Shown piece by piece: positions 1 through 11,000 of a DNA stretch of 64,000 nt. How positions within the stretch are numbered: the first letter of the stretch is position 1; every line of letters starts with the position of its first letter. Source of the DNA: Spodoptera frugiperda (taxonomy: Eukaryota > Arthropoda > Insecta > Lepidoptera > Noctuidae); NCBI RefSeq assembly GCF_023101765.2, contig NC_064216.1, positions 8,559,545 to 8,623,544 on the forward strand. Direction: 5' to 3'. The position numbers were made by a program, and so were the translations under genes. Under the pieces are notes generated by a model. It made no database searches. It saw only the letters and a list, made by a program, of their open reading frames with translations, and was not told the DNA's origin.

Positions 1-647
1 TTTGATCTCGATGTCTTCCTATAAAATTGTATTCGTGTAGACATGCGCAGTCTTCCATGTATGTACAATATGATTGATGACCATAATAATAATAAATGAT
101 GTATGTATCGAATTTCGTGTTTGGAATCCTTAAAACCCTTTGCTATAAAAAACTGAAGTACCTACAAAAAACGTACTTCAACCAAACTCTTTAGAAATTG
201 CAAAAAGGTAACAAACAATAGATACATAGGTTCACCTACATGAACACCATTGCAAACTCAAATAAAACAGTGTTCCTGGGTAGCTAGGTACTTGGTACCT
301 ATGTACAAAGGTAGGCAGGTAAGGTAAATATTACATTGTACCTACAATAATAGAATAGGTACCTCTAGCGCTATATTGTAAACAAATAGCTATGTAATTA
401 AGTAATAACGCAAAAATAATCTAACACTAGGTAAATAGGTAAAATGTTACCAGTGTAAGGTAATATGTATTAGTAAATCAATTGAAATGTAATAATTTTC
501 AATTATGTAATTTTAACTTATAATATAATGCTTACCAAATGGTAGGCAAAGAAGCTCATAACAAATGAAACATGAACTGTTATACATTCAATTTATTCAG
601 AAGAGAATGAGACTATTCGGTCATAAATCCAGACTGTGTTGAAACAG
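1..647. other. Intergenic sequence without a recognised gene
   Basis: AT-rich sequence upstream of the PH-domain gene. I see only short TAGGTACCTA-type motifs, for example around 290-365, which are scattered through the first 3.5 kb of the window. No long open frame or RNA gene is visible. Confidence 0.5.
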
Positions 648-745
648 AGAATTTCGAAAACGGAATCATACTTTGCCCGACCTGGGAATCGTACCCGTGA
701 CCTCTTGTTCGAAAATTGCGCTTACAAATTTAACCAAAGCCCCAC
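648..745 (-). mobile_element. tRNA-derived SINE head fragment (family S2)
   Basis: Read on the - strand, this segment resembles the tRNA-related 5' part of a lepidopteran SINE: a box-B-like GGTACGATTCCC (an imperfect GGTTCGANTCC), followed by GGTCGGGCAAAGTATG and then divergent sequence. The same head occurs at about 23,335-23,400 (-) and 49,570-49,655 (+). The body of the element is missing, so this is a truncated copy. It is a dead fragment, not a tRNA gene, because no complete cloverleaf can be drawn. Confidence 0.55.
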
Positions 746-949
746 CGTACGTGATAATTAATAGTAAATACGGAATGATATAACATATTGAACTGGTACT
801 GGTACTACCTAGATAATAAATTGTCATTTATTTTAATATCAAAATTTCTGACCATTGCTAAAATTAAACACCTAGTTATTTTGATTTTACGCATATTCTA
901 CATGACAGCTAATGCCCTCTTGCGACAACTTTAGACGAAATTAAATGAA

Positions 950-1535
950 TAAAACGCCATCTATTTTAAAATCTCACATTAATGTTTCAGAAGAAATTAC
1001 ACTACGAATGTGGTGCTTCTACGTTAGCAGTTAGTTCTTTGTTATCCCACTAGATGGCGCTACATCTGATTACTCACTACCGCCATCTATCTTTGTTATT
1101 CATAGACTCACGGTCACATCATAGATGGCAGCAGTAGAAATGTCATACGTTTGTATTATTGCTACTGCCCGATAGGTGCCACTGCTTTACTCATATTCTT
1201 AACAAGTACATAATATATAATTAAAAATTGTAAAATTAATAAAAACTTGCCAAATGAAATAAATCAATAATGGTTGACAATTTTTATACATTTAATTATC
1301 TATTTTCTTAAAATTTTATACATCGTTTAATTGAAACAGTCGTTTAAAACGTCAATGTAAATTACTTAATGCAAATAAGGTATAAAGAATTGTCGAAATT
1401 ATTATGTTAGATAATTAATAAAAATGAAGATATTCAATATCATTTCGTTGGAACTTTTTATTGTTAAGTATGAAGAAACTAAAATAATTTTTAAAACTAC
1501 GATAAGTTCTACTCAACGCTAGATGGCAGCAGCTG
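950..1535. promoter_or_regulatory. Cluster of AGATGGCG/A (CTCF-like) motifs upstream of the PH gene
   Basis: Five related motifs lie within 600 bp: CGCCATCTA at 955-963, CCCACTAGATGGCGCTA at 1046-1062, CGCCATCTAT at 1081-1090, ATAGATGGCAGCAG at 1121-1134 and GCTAGATGGCAGCAGC at 1519-1534. The second matches the core of the CTCF consensus (CCASYAGRKGGCGC) used by insects and vertebrates. Insulator function is inferred. The same octamer also occurs in repeats elsewhere in the window, so a transposon origin of the sites is possible. Confidence 0.4.
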
Positions 1536-1559
1536 TATTCACCAAAACTCCTTGTTTAG

Positions 1560-1909
1560 ATACCGCGTACGTAGTAGAATGGTAGTAGCGGAGTAAAGTG
1601 GGGCGCGCAGCAAATCAACTCGATTCATTCATTGACACGCCGGCCGGCCGGCCAGTCGGTAATCCAGTGACACCACGACGAGTCGTACAGACCGAACAAC
1701 GTAAAATGTGCTGCGCGCAATTTGTAACGAACTTCGAATTTTAAAAATACGAATTTGACAGTTATTTGTTATTTGACGTGAACGAGAAAAATTGTAAATA
1801 AATATTATTTTGTTTAGTAAAACTGAATGGTTTATTGTGAATATTTAGTGATGATTTGTGACTATGGTGTCGTGGAAAGTGTTTTTAAGTGCAATGTTGT
1901 GAATTGGCG
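1560..1909 (+). promoter_or_regulatory. Promoter and 5' leader of the PH-domain gene
   Basis: A local rise in G+C and CpG (1,570-1,720), including a GCCGGCCGGCCGGCC run near 1,640-1,655, contrasts with the AT-rich flanks and immediately precedes the first coding exon. No TATA box is obvious, so the transcription start cannot be fixed from sequence. The leader contains several upstream ATGs, described separately. An untranslated upstream exon elsewhere is possible. Confidence 0.5.
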
Positions 1910-1919
1910 ATGCTTGTAG
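1827..1919 (+). promoter_or_regulatory. Upstream ORF A, 30 codons, overlapping the main start codon
   Basis: An ATG at 1827 in weak context (T at -3, G at +4) opens a 30-codon frame that ends at TAG 1917-1919. It overlaps the main ATG at 1910 in another frame. A second in-frame ATG is at 1851. Ribosomes that translate it end downstream of the main start, so it would be expected to reduce initiation there. It matters only if the transcript starts upstream of 1827. Confidence 0.45.
1864..1902 (+). promoter_or_regulatory. Upstream ORF B, 12 codons, strong context
   Basis: The ATG at 1864 has A at -3 and G at +4, a stronger context than that of the main ATG (G at -3, C at +4). It encodes 12 codons and stops at TGA 1900-1902, only 7 nt before the main start. 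Reinitiation over so short a gap is usually inefficient, so it is a candidate translational brake. Confidence 0.45.
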
Positions 1920-2027
1920 GAGAACAATCTCCGGCACCGCGGGTGGTGGCCGGTCTCAGAAAACTTCGTCCTGAATTGACTCCTGGACCTGTTCCTACGC
2001 CTGTAGATCCTGATTTTAGGATATCAG
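1910..2027 (+). CDS. PH gene, coding exon 1
   Basis: This exon has 118 coding bases ending in CAG|GTTGGT, an acceptable donor, and leaves one base (G) for the split codon that becomes Gly40. It encodes a Pro-rich segment beginning MLVGEQSPAPRVVAGL. An in-frame stop 22 nt upstream fixes the N terminus if this exon is used. Alternative first exons are possible. Confidence 0.65.
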
Positions 2028-5000
2028 GTTGGTTTTAAACTTCTAGTTACCTTCAAATAGCGAACCAACTAGATTTTAAAGCGATTGATTATAAATTCAT
2101 AGCACCGGACTTGGTATCTAAACTGGGCTCTAGTTGATAAATTATAGAATAACGTTATTGGTCATACAACAGGCTCCCGCCTAGTTCTTGTGTTTTTTGT
2201 GCTAACATGTGGCTGGCAACTAATGGCAAATAGAAACATTGTGAATAAAGTACAGTGTACTACAAAATAAAGATTCTAACTAACTGGTTACTCTCAATTT
2301 GTATTGAATCTTTTACACCTATCTTATAGTTCCTATTAGATAGGTGTTGTTGTACGAAACTCGATGTCGAAAATTAACCATCTGGTACAATAGGTATAGC
2401 TAGGTACGTAGGTACCTACGTGTATTTACGATTTACTTGTACCTACACTACGTGTTTACAATAACAAACACTCCTTTATTAAATCAATTAGATTAGATTA
2501 ACTACTTTTTTAACGTAACTACGTAGTTTGGAAGGGTCTACGGGACATCGACAGCAATAAACAAAAACAACAATACCTACCTATTTTGCGATTCGATAAT
2601 AAATCTATGAAAGCTCATCAACCTTTTTTTCGTCCTTTAACTGTACTGACAGACTCTAGACATAGCCCCTTCCTTTAAACAACGACAACAGCTGTTAAGC
2701 ACATGTTACACATAGCACAACAATAATTGTCTGCAAGATAAATATCTTAGAACAACTTAAAAATGCCAAAGTGCTACTTAGATATCTTAGCATATCTTAA
2801 ACGGGTAGCAAGTTACATTCTGTTAATATGAGTCGAGTTGTGATACCTAAGTTAGGTTAATAAATACCTATCTGCATAAGTTATACTATGCAGGTAAGCT
2901 AACAGTGTAGTGTTTTGAAACTAAAAATAATAACAAAGTTTATGTTGGTACCTACATGATAGTATAGGTATCCAGGTATGTACTTAGGTATCTATACATA
3001 AAAAACAATGATATATTAGTTAGGCACAAATAAAAGTGGTTGTGACTGTGTAACCTAGGCACCAAAAGTTCTTGCATTTTTCCTAGGCACAGGAAGCTTA
3101 ATCTGATGTTTATTTAAATACCTAGTAGGTACATAAAATAGGCAACATTTTAAATCGAATTTCATTCATTTAGTACACAAGTACCTAACATCTAGGCATG
3201 AGTACTCTTGAATCACACACCTTGAATCAGACACTTCTAGGTATAGTTATATGTCATATACCTAGATGTATCTGCCTTAATTTACATAATAATAAATGTG
3301 AACTAAAGACGCTAATGTTATCATTCCTCGCAATGTCCTAACAAGGTCTCATTGCATCGTAATTAGCAGGTGCACTTAGTAGGTAGGTACTTAGGTACTA
3401 ACACTTGATATTGATACCTATAATCTAGTTCTATTGACTAAGCAAGAATGATATGTAGTTATTTACTCTAAATGACTTAAAGCGGCTACACATACCCTAC
3501 GTAACGTGTTTAAACTGTATGGATCTAATATTTTTTTGCTGGATGTAGTTATCTTATAATGTGTAGAGCAAACAGTAAAAGTATACAGTTTTAACAAAAT
3601 CTAATCAATGATAGATTAGTGTTCGCCAAGATTAAATGTTGATCTCCATGTTTATATTTTTTATCGACTTTAGCAGTGAAAATGTTTCTTTAACTCCCAA
3701 GTCTAGAAGCCAGTTTTTAACATAGTAATTACACTTAGGTACCTAGATATTCATCTATAAGTCATTTACAAATGAAAAGAATCACCCTAAAATAAGGCAC
3801 AGATATAAGATTCTGGCTCCAGCCGTACTTTAAGACCTTAAATCTATCTAGAAAAGAAATGGCGTGCTGTCTGTGCAAACAAAATTGTCTGCAGTTCGGT
3901 CTAGTCTAGACGCTGGACGATCGATAGTTTTGAGTCACACCCATAGTTAGTAACTATGGTTATTCCAAATAAAAATGTCTGGCTTTGTACCTAACTAATC
4001 GTCGTACTTCCCATAACTAGGGACTTATCAATCACGCAAGTTTTTGCTTCATAAAAATCAGCAAATATTTCATAATATGATGATAGGTACTTAAATGTTT
4101 TATGATTTCCTAATCAGATGTTTTATTCGAATAACTAATATTCTAGTGTAGTAGTTAGCTAATAACGAGTGCAACTAAAGTGAAATTCTGATAATTAAAA
4201 GTAGTTTTTTAATAAAAGTTTTAGTTTTTAAATTAAAATGCCAAATAAATCTATCTAAACCTAAAAAAATTAAAGTTATAAGCGTATTGTCATAAAATTC
4301 CCATGACCCTTAACGGACGAAACTACCTGGAAATGTCGTATTTTATGATCAAAGTCTGCGGCGGAACCGTGAAGTTTTTGCGTAAAAAATTGTATTCTAC
4401 AATGGGAAGACACATCAGCTGTGTGCTGTATACCAGATAAAATCTACAGTTTATTGTGACAATGTACGGAAAAGTTTATCAAACTGTCATAGATTGCGTA
4501 TCTTTGGTATTTGCGCCACCATAAGGCAAAAAGTTAATTTTTGAAGGCGTTTTGTGTTACATATTTTTTCCTCTCATTTTTATAAAACTTACAATTGATT
4601 GCAACGAACTAGATATCTACTAAATATTTATAAAAACTCCAACCAATGTTTATACATAAACGTTGATAGAAATTATACACTAGTTACTAGCTGACCCGGA
4701 AAACTTTGTACCGCCTCAATATTTTTTTTCTCACATTTTAAACTTGCCCAGGACTTCCACAAATAGTTAGTTAATTCAAGACCAAAATTAGCCAAATCTG
4801 TCCACCCGTTTTCGAGTTTTAGCGAGACTAACGAACAACAATTTATCTTTATATAACTAAAAGAAATAATTACCTTCAACACAGATTTTCCTTATGTCAC
4901 GCAGACCGAAAACTGATACGACATGTAAACATGTCCATAGTTTGTTTCGCAATGTACACAAGGGTATGAAATATACAGTTGTTCCCAGAAATAACGTAAA

Positions 5001-8000
5001 CAAAGTAGGTAACAATAGTTAGGTATTGCAACAGTAGTTATTACCTATATTATGTTACACAAAGCCTTTAAGTCTAGAAATTATCAAATGGTTTTAGGTC
5101 GTCTAACGAACGTACCTACGTAAATGTCAGGTACTTTTATATTTTGAGTTTATTAGCAAATTGATAAAAACGTTATCGATGTTTATCGGACATTGTGATA
5201 GTACATATTGATGTCACTAGACACGAACATTCGTAGTTTACATCAGATCAATGATCAATCTTCGTTACTTATTAGTTACAAAGCACAATATTTTTGCCGA
5301 CCTACCAATAAGACCTATTCACCGATAAACAAATACTTACAATAAAACCTGGAAACAAAAAAACTTAATTAACTATGTATGAAATTACAAAAAAATACCT
5401 ATTTAACATAAGTAACTAACTACATAAATTCACTATTTTCACCTAAATAAGACTACTATAATAACTACTTATCAGTTATCACCTATAGAAAATTGGCACC
5501 ACTTAACAAGCAATCTGTCACCACCTAATGCAAATTGGATCGCGCAATTATCCCAGCTTAAACTTAACCACAATAACTTAAAATAATGCATAAGACCGAA
5601 GCCAGTCAATAAGTTACCCCACATGTCAAGGGCATATTAAATTCTTACATACTAAATTGGATCATTCTCAACCGTTATGGGTCATAGACTCGAGTAATTC
5701 TTGACCTACCCTACGTTAACATACCCACTACAGCTTGCCCATTCGATCGTAAAGCATGTTATCGATAACAACCGCTATTAACGAAATAAATCGACTATCA
5801 ATAACTAGTTTCTAATCGTAGGACATCACTACAGTTCCCAGACTTTCTTTCAATTATTCACGTAATTAATCAATTAATTTTATCTTCTACCTAATACACC
5901 ATGAAGTTTCAATATATCATGTAAGATTATGAAATTGTATTGTGTAAGAGCCATTTTGTTTTGTCTGATCGAGCCGCCATGTTGGATTTTAATAAAGGGA
6001 TTTGGATTTGGGTCATAAGCTTTTTAGTTCAGTGGTAGAGAAATTCAATCAGGGCTCGTACCTGACCTATGTCACTATGGGCAGGGGACAAATTGAATTT
6101 CTCCATTATGGAACTTGAATGGACGATGAATGGCGACAGGGGCCGGACCCAGTACCAAGTTGGAATGAGATTTTGATCACAAATCTGGGGACACGGCAGT
6201 GCCCCCGCCAAGTCGAGCAAAAAAAGCATCCGTACCATCCTTTTCTCGAAGCCATTTTCGAAACAAATACACCTACTTTTGTTGACATTTCTCGTATTAG
6301 ATTGTTTAGTCTATTTCATGATTATGAATTACGATGGTCTAACTATTGCATGATCAATGGACTAAATAAAATAACCGACTTGTTGGTTTTTTTATTAACT
6401 ATATGCATCTCACAACTTTTTTCGTTAGGAAAACTGAGATGCGAGACTTGGGCTTTTTTACAGGATGTTTTTGATGGTATAATATTTACTTTAATTGTAA
6501 ATTGATGAAGTTGTTGCACTTGTAGTTATGTTATAATCATCCTAGCCACTTACAGTTAGTTATAACTGCAAAACGAGATACGCAGACTCGTCACGTAGGC
6601 TCCATATGAAAATAACATGTTATTTAACTTAATCATATTCAATATGAACATAATAAGGTAACAAATGTGTAAAAAATAAAGGATAACTAACTAATTATAA
6701 CACAGTGCGTTGACCCGATTTGCCATATTTTGCGGTTAGCTCTCTGTTCATACAAAACCACTCTGAATTTGTGATAGCATTGTGTCCAATACAATAATAG
6801 TTAGTTATGTACTTTGACTGACCTTATTCACATAACCAGTGTTAAAGAAAATATTAAACTTAAGTAACTAATAATAGTAGGTACTGTATTGTTATTTAAA
6901 TTAACTCTTGTTTTCTTAGTAAATTCGAAATAAACTATGACTCCTGCTCCGATAGGCAGTTGGTAACTGAACGCTGTTCTTCAAAACTAATTCGCAAAAT
7001 AACTAAGTTATAAAAAGCTACACTCAATTAAATTGATTAATTTGTTTGTGGTTTTGTTATTTTTTTCCTTATTTCACTAAAATATATAAGCGACGTCCAG
7101 TGTTACGTGATGCGTATCAGTATTAAATACAATATAAAATCTAGGTACAAAAGAAATAACTTGGTAGGTAGTTACATTGCTTACAAAGATCCCGAGGAAT
7201 TGACAACCTCTTTCATTTTTGAAGGCAGATAATAAGTTTATAGTTATAAAACCAAAGGAAATAGGTCCTTATTATAAATGACATTCCAAAGTGTATTCAA
7301 ATAAGAGAACAAAGACAATAAGGACGATTCTCGATTGAAGCCCAATTGTAGCATACCACACAATATCAGCATGAACTTGACTTTGTAACTTGACACTTTC
7401 GCCAGTGCAGACAGACCTCGTATCACTCATAACGACCAACGCACGCATTACTTTATGCCTCTGGAATGCCAAATATAAATTGACGTCCTTTAAAACATAA
7501 AAATTCATTGCACGTAACACATTTTCTGGCCAAAATTGGTGTTCAATTTAATATTATATGTATTAGTTAGTCAAAGTTTGAAGATAAATTTCATTGCAAA
7601 TAACTAGGACTGAAAAGCGACTTATTTTTTTTCTTAATTAATAAGGAAAATAATTAATCTGGAATTGTAAAGGAAGAAATTGGAAATTATAACTAACTAA
7701 TACGCATTGTTAGGCAATAAGAAAGACTTACTAGGTAATAACTAAATTAATGATCGAGGTATGAATGTTTGTAACTAGTTAGTTATAGACCATTTTACTA
7801 CAGACTATTTAATAGGAGAAATGCGTAGATTTGGTGAAGATAGAGAGGTTAAAAGTTATTCAAGTACAGATTTGAGATTACCCGCCTTATCTAATGACGT
7901 TATAAGACCTATGAATAATAGTTATAAATGATTGTGAAATTACTAATCTGCAATCAGCGTCATATCGTAAGCCTTACTGCGTTGACACAAATTAATTCTG

Positions 8001-11000
8001 CTTCTTGAATTTAACAGCTCAATACAACAAATCATACTTAATCCTCGTTAACCTTGCACTGCCAGTTGCATCAGAATACACGTTAATCGATCTGGAACAT
8101 TATCGGTATAGATGATTCATCTTTCTAGGTTAACTGACATAATAGCAGACATAGCTGTCGATACGTTGTCGGTCAATAAGAATTGTTCCGATAAAAAATG
8201 TCAACAATAAATAACTTCCTAAATAAAGATTTTTTACTAGTTATGTTCATTATATTCTTTTCTTCTACCATTGTTTACCGTTGACAATGGTGTTAATATG
8301 CATACTTTTACATTTCTAAGACATATTGAATAGTATTTAGTAAAGACATCCGAAGATGGTTTAATAATCACCTAGTTATCCAAAATGTTATTAACATCAA
8401 TGCCTTCTTTTGACTATGAGTCAAGCCCACCACAACCTGCCAAAACTGCTGCAATATCCCATCAATGTCTAACGAACATTTCTCTTTCTCCAGGCGTCCT
8501 CCGTCAGTATTACAATGATGACACAGAATCCTGGGCTTGGGTGCGGGCAGCCGTCCGTGGTGGTTGCCTGCTCGCGTGGAGGGACGGCACCTTGCCCCGA
8601 AGGGCGGCAGCACGCCTGCCCCTGCGTGACCTGCACCTGCGGACCGCACACACCTTGCCCAATGCCTTCCAGCTATCCCGACTCAGAGACGACTCTGCCG
8701 TCGCCACGTTTCAGGTAAATATCCCAAAAAATGCCAAAAAATATCTGCTTTTAATGTTAATTATTATGGCCCTACAACAACGTCACGCCTTTTATCCCCG
8801 AAATGGTAGGCAGAGGTGTACATTACGGCACGTAATGCCGCTATACAATGTACACCCACTTTTATTATGGCCCTAATATTAAATATTATGTGAAATAAAG
8901 AAGTTTATATTCTCCTTTTATAAAAAACCCATTAAATTAGAGGACAAATTGTCGATTGTAGCTAGATACGTGAAAGACCATGAATTACGTAGCTACCTAT
9001 TGTATCTATTATTGATATTAGTCACATGTCACATGCATTTCCACAATAAATGTAAAAACACTCGTTATACCAACTAGGTCAATACCAAACCATTGAAATT
9101 GTATTTGACATTGGAAACTGCACGAATTGATAAGTTGATGAATTGAAAATACATCCTTTGTAGTCGGTTATTGAAGAAAAAGCGAGAACTTGACAAAAAC
9201 AAACTGAAAAACATAGTTACTGTGAAAAGGATAAAAAAACACGGATTTTCAATTTAGATGCAATTCAAGATAAACATGTGATTACTATGTGATGTCACTT
9301 TACATTTTAGTTCTTTTTCATCCACAAAAGCGTTATTTTTGCCAGTTACAACCAGACAGCATGATTCCATACAGTTTGCGTCATTGAACTTGCAGCTCAT
9401 TATTCAATTAGCCGACCATTCATTGATTTCAACTTGACTTCTTCAACAAATCCCTTTCACAATCGTATATTTGCGTGCGATTTTATTGAAAATGCCAATT
9501 CATCATTTGCCATAACCATTATTTACATGCAACAGTCGAGTATCATTTGTCAATATAACATAATAGGTGTTATAATGTTGAGTCCAAGAACTGGCGGGAT
9601 CCTTGGAGACACGTGAGACGGAGTATAGTATTTCAGACTTCTAATAATACAGTTTACACCTAATACTTGTGATATCAATACAATACGACGTTATTATTTT
9701 CAACATTTGCAACATTTCTCGGTTCTTTTTGCTATCTACAAATGAATATGCTTTCATTTCCTCGTCGCAAGCGATTTTGCGATGTCCGGGAAGTGTAGAT
9801 CGATGAAAAAAGAATAGTTAGCGGTTATTTGTGGTAACATTATGATAGCGTGCGTGGTTGCCAGTAATGTTCCGAGTAACCGTCCAGTTTTCACTAAAAC
9901 CGGAGCACGTGTTGCCATCACTATTGTGCCGTCTGAAGATGTGCCAGATAGACGGACCGGCAGTGCCGACACTGTTTATCTTGGAAGACTTTTTGAAATG
10001 TTCGTGTCATCACCGAATAGCGTGTTCGTGAGAAAGATTTTTTCATATGCCCCACTTTTAGACTTTTGAAAACACTTGATTGCACCAACATCACTTCTGG
10101 CTTTGATATAAGCTTACTCAAGGCGTAATTTGTTTTCTATAGGGAAAAACATTGATCTATATACCCAAGCAATGTGCTCAAACGTTGCGTCATCTATATA
10201 AAAACAACTAAAATTGTTGATTTTATTCAGTATTTCCCCGGTCTCAACTCCCATTAAAATTAGATGTCAATATTGCCAATAGTCGATATTTTCCTTGTAT
10301 TAGGACGAAGGGATTTTATTTCTACCTAATTATGTATAGATGTCAATATTGCCAATAGTCGATATTTTCCTTGTATTAGGACGAAGGGATTTTATTTCTA
10401 CCTAATTTGTAAACTTCTGTTGCTTGCGATGGCTGTGTGACGTGGGTATGTCATCTAGTTTAATGGTCCTATCCATTGTTATAAGCAAAGTTGTCAGTCA
10501 ACAGTCTCTTTGGAAGACAAGTTGATATAAATCAGTGATTCGTGTTTACAAGATTAACTAACTTGGATCTGTCTACATTATATCATGTCACGTACATCGT
10601 ACGTAGAGGCTGGTCATTGTCCAGGAGACAATGCCACATAAATAATTATCTACATACAAATGTTACATGATTGATTGAGTCTTTGACTCGTGAAGAAAAA
10701 TATTTAGACTCGATGTACGCTTGTTTAACTTCGATTAGAGATGAGATTTTCGATTGTTTTTAAACACGTCCCCAAGTTTAATAATACAAGGTTTTAAATA
10801 CAGATTTATCCTACTTAATGCTTGGTTTACTCACTTCTTATCTTTATTTTTTTCGTCATAGACCAAAAGAACCTATTGAACGTCTTGCAAGACGTTCTAT
10901 CCCCCTTCGGATAACGCCTTTCTCACGATTCGTGCACTTTAATAGACCTCAATAAAGCGAAACAACCGTAAATCAAAAGTCTTTGTGCATCGCGACCTTT

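Larger units (their letters stand above)
2028..8493 (+). other. Intron 1 of the PH gene (about 6.5 kb)
   Basis: AT-rich intron between the donor at 2028 and the acceptor TCTCTTTCTCCAG ending at 8493. It holds many TAGGTACC-type motifs in its first 1.5 kb, a 19-bp palindrome (3941-3959), a LINE-like 3' fragment (about 4683-4870), and an inverted repeat (6038-6103) followed by a G+C-richer block. The open frames inside it are short and overlap on both strands, and I do not consider any of them genes. Confidence 0.6.

Noticed and set aside
648..745. Possible tRNA gene
   Set aside because: Only a box-B-like half is present, no acceptor stem or anticodon arm can be formed, and it matches the SINE S2 head elsewhere in the window.
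6119..6505. 128-codon + frame in intron 1
   Set aside because: No Met context, domain or codon bias. The first third lies in a G+C-rich repeat-like block with an equally long opposite-strand frame, and the rest is AT-rich noise.
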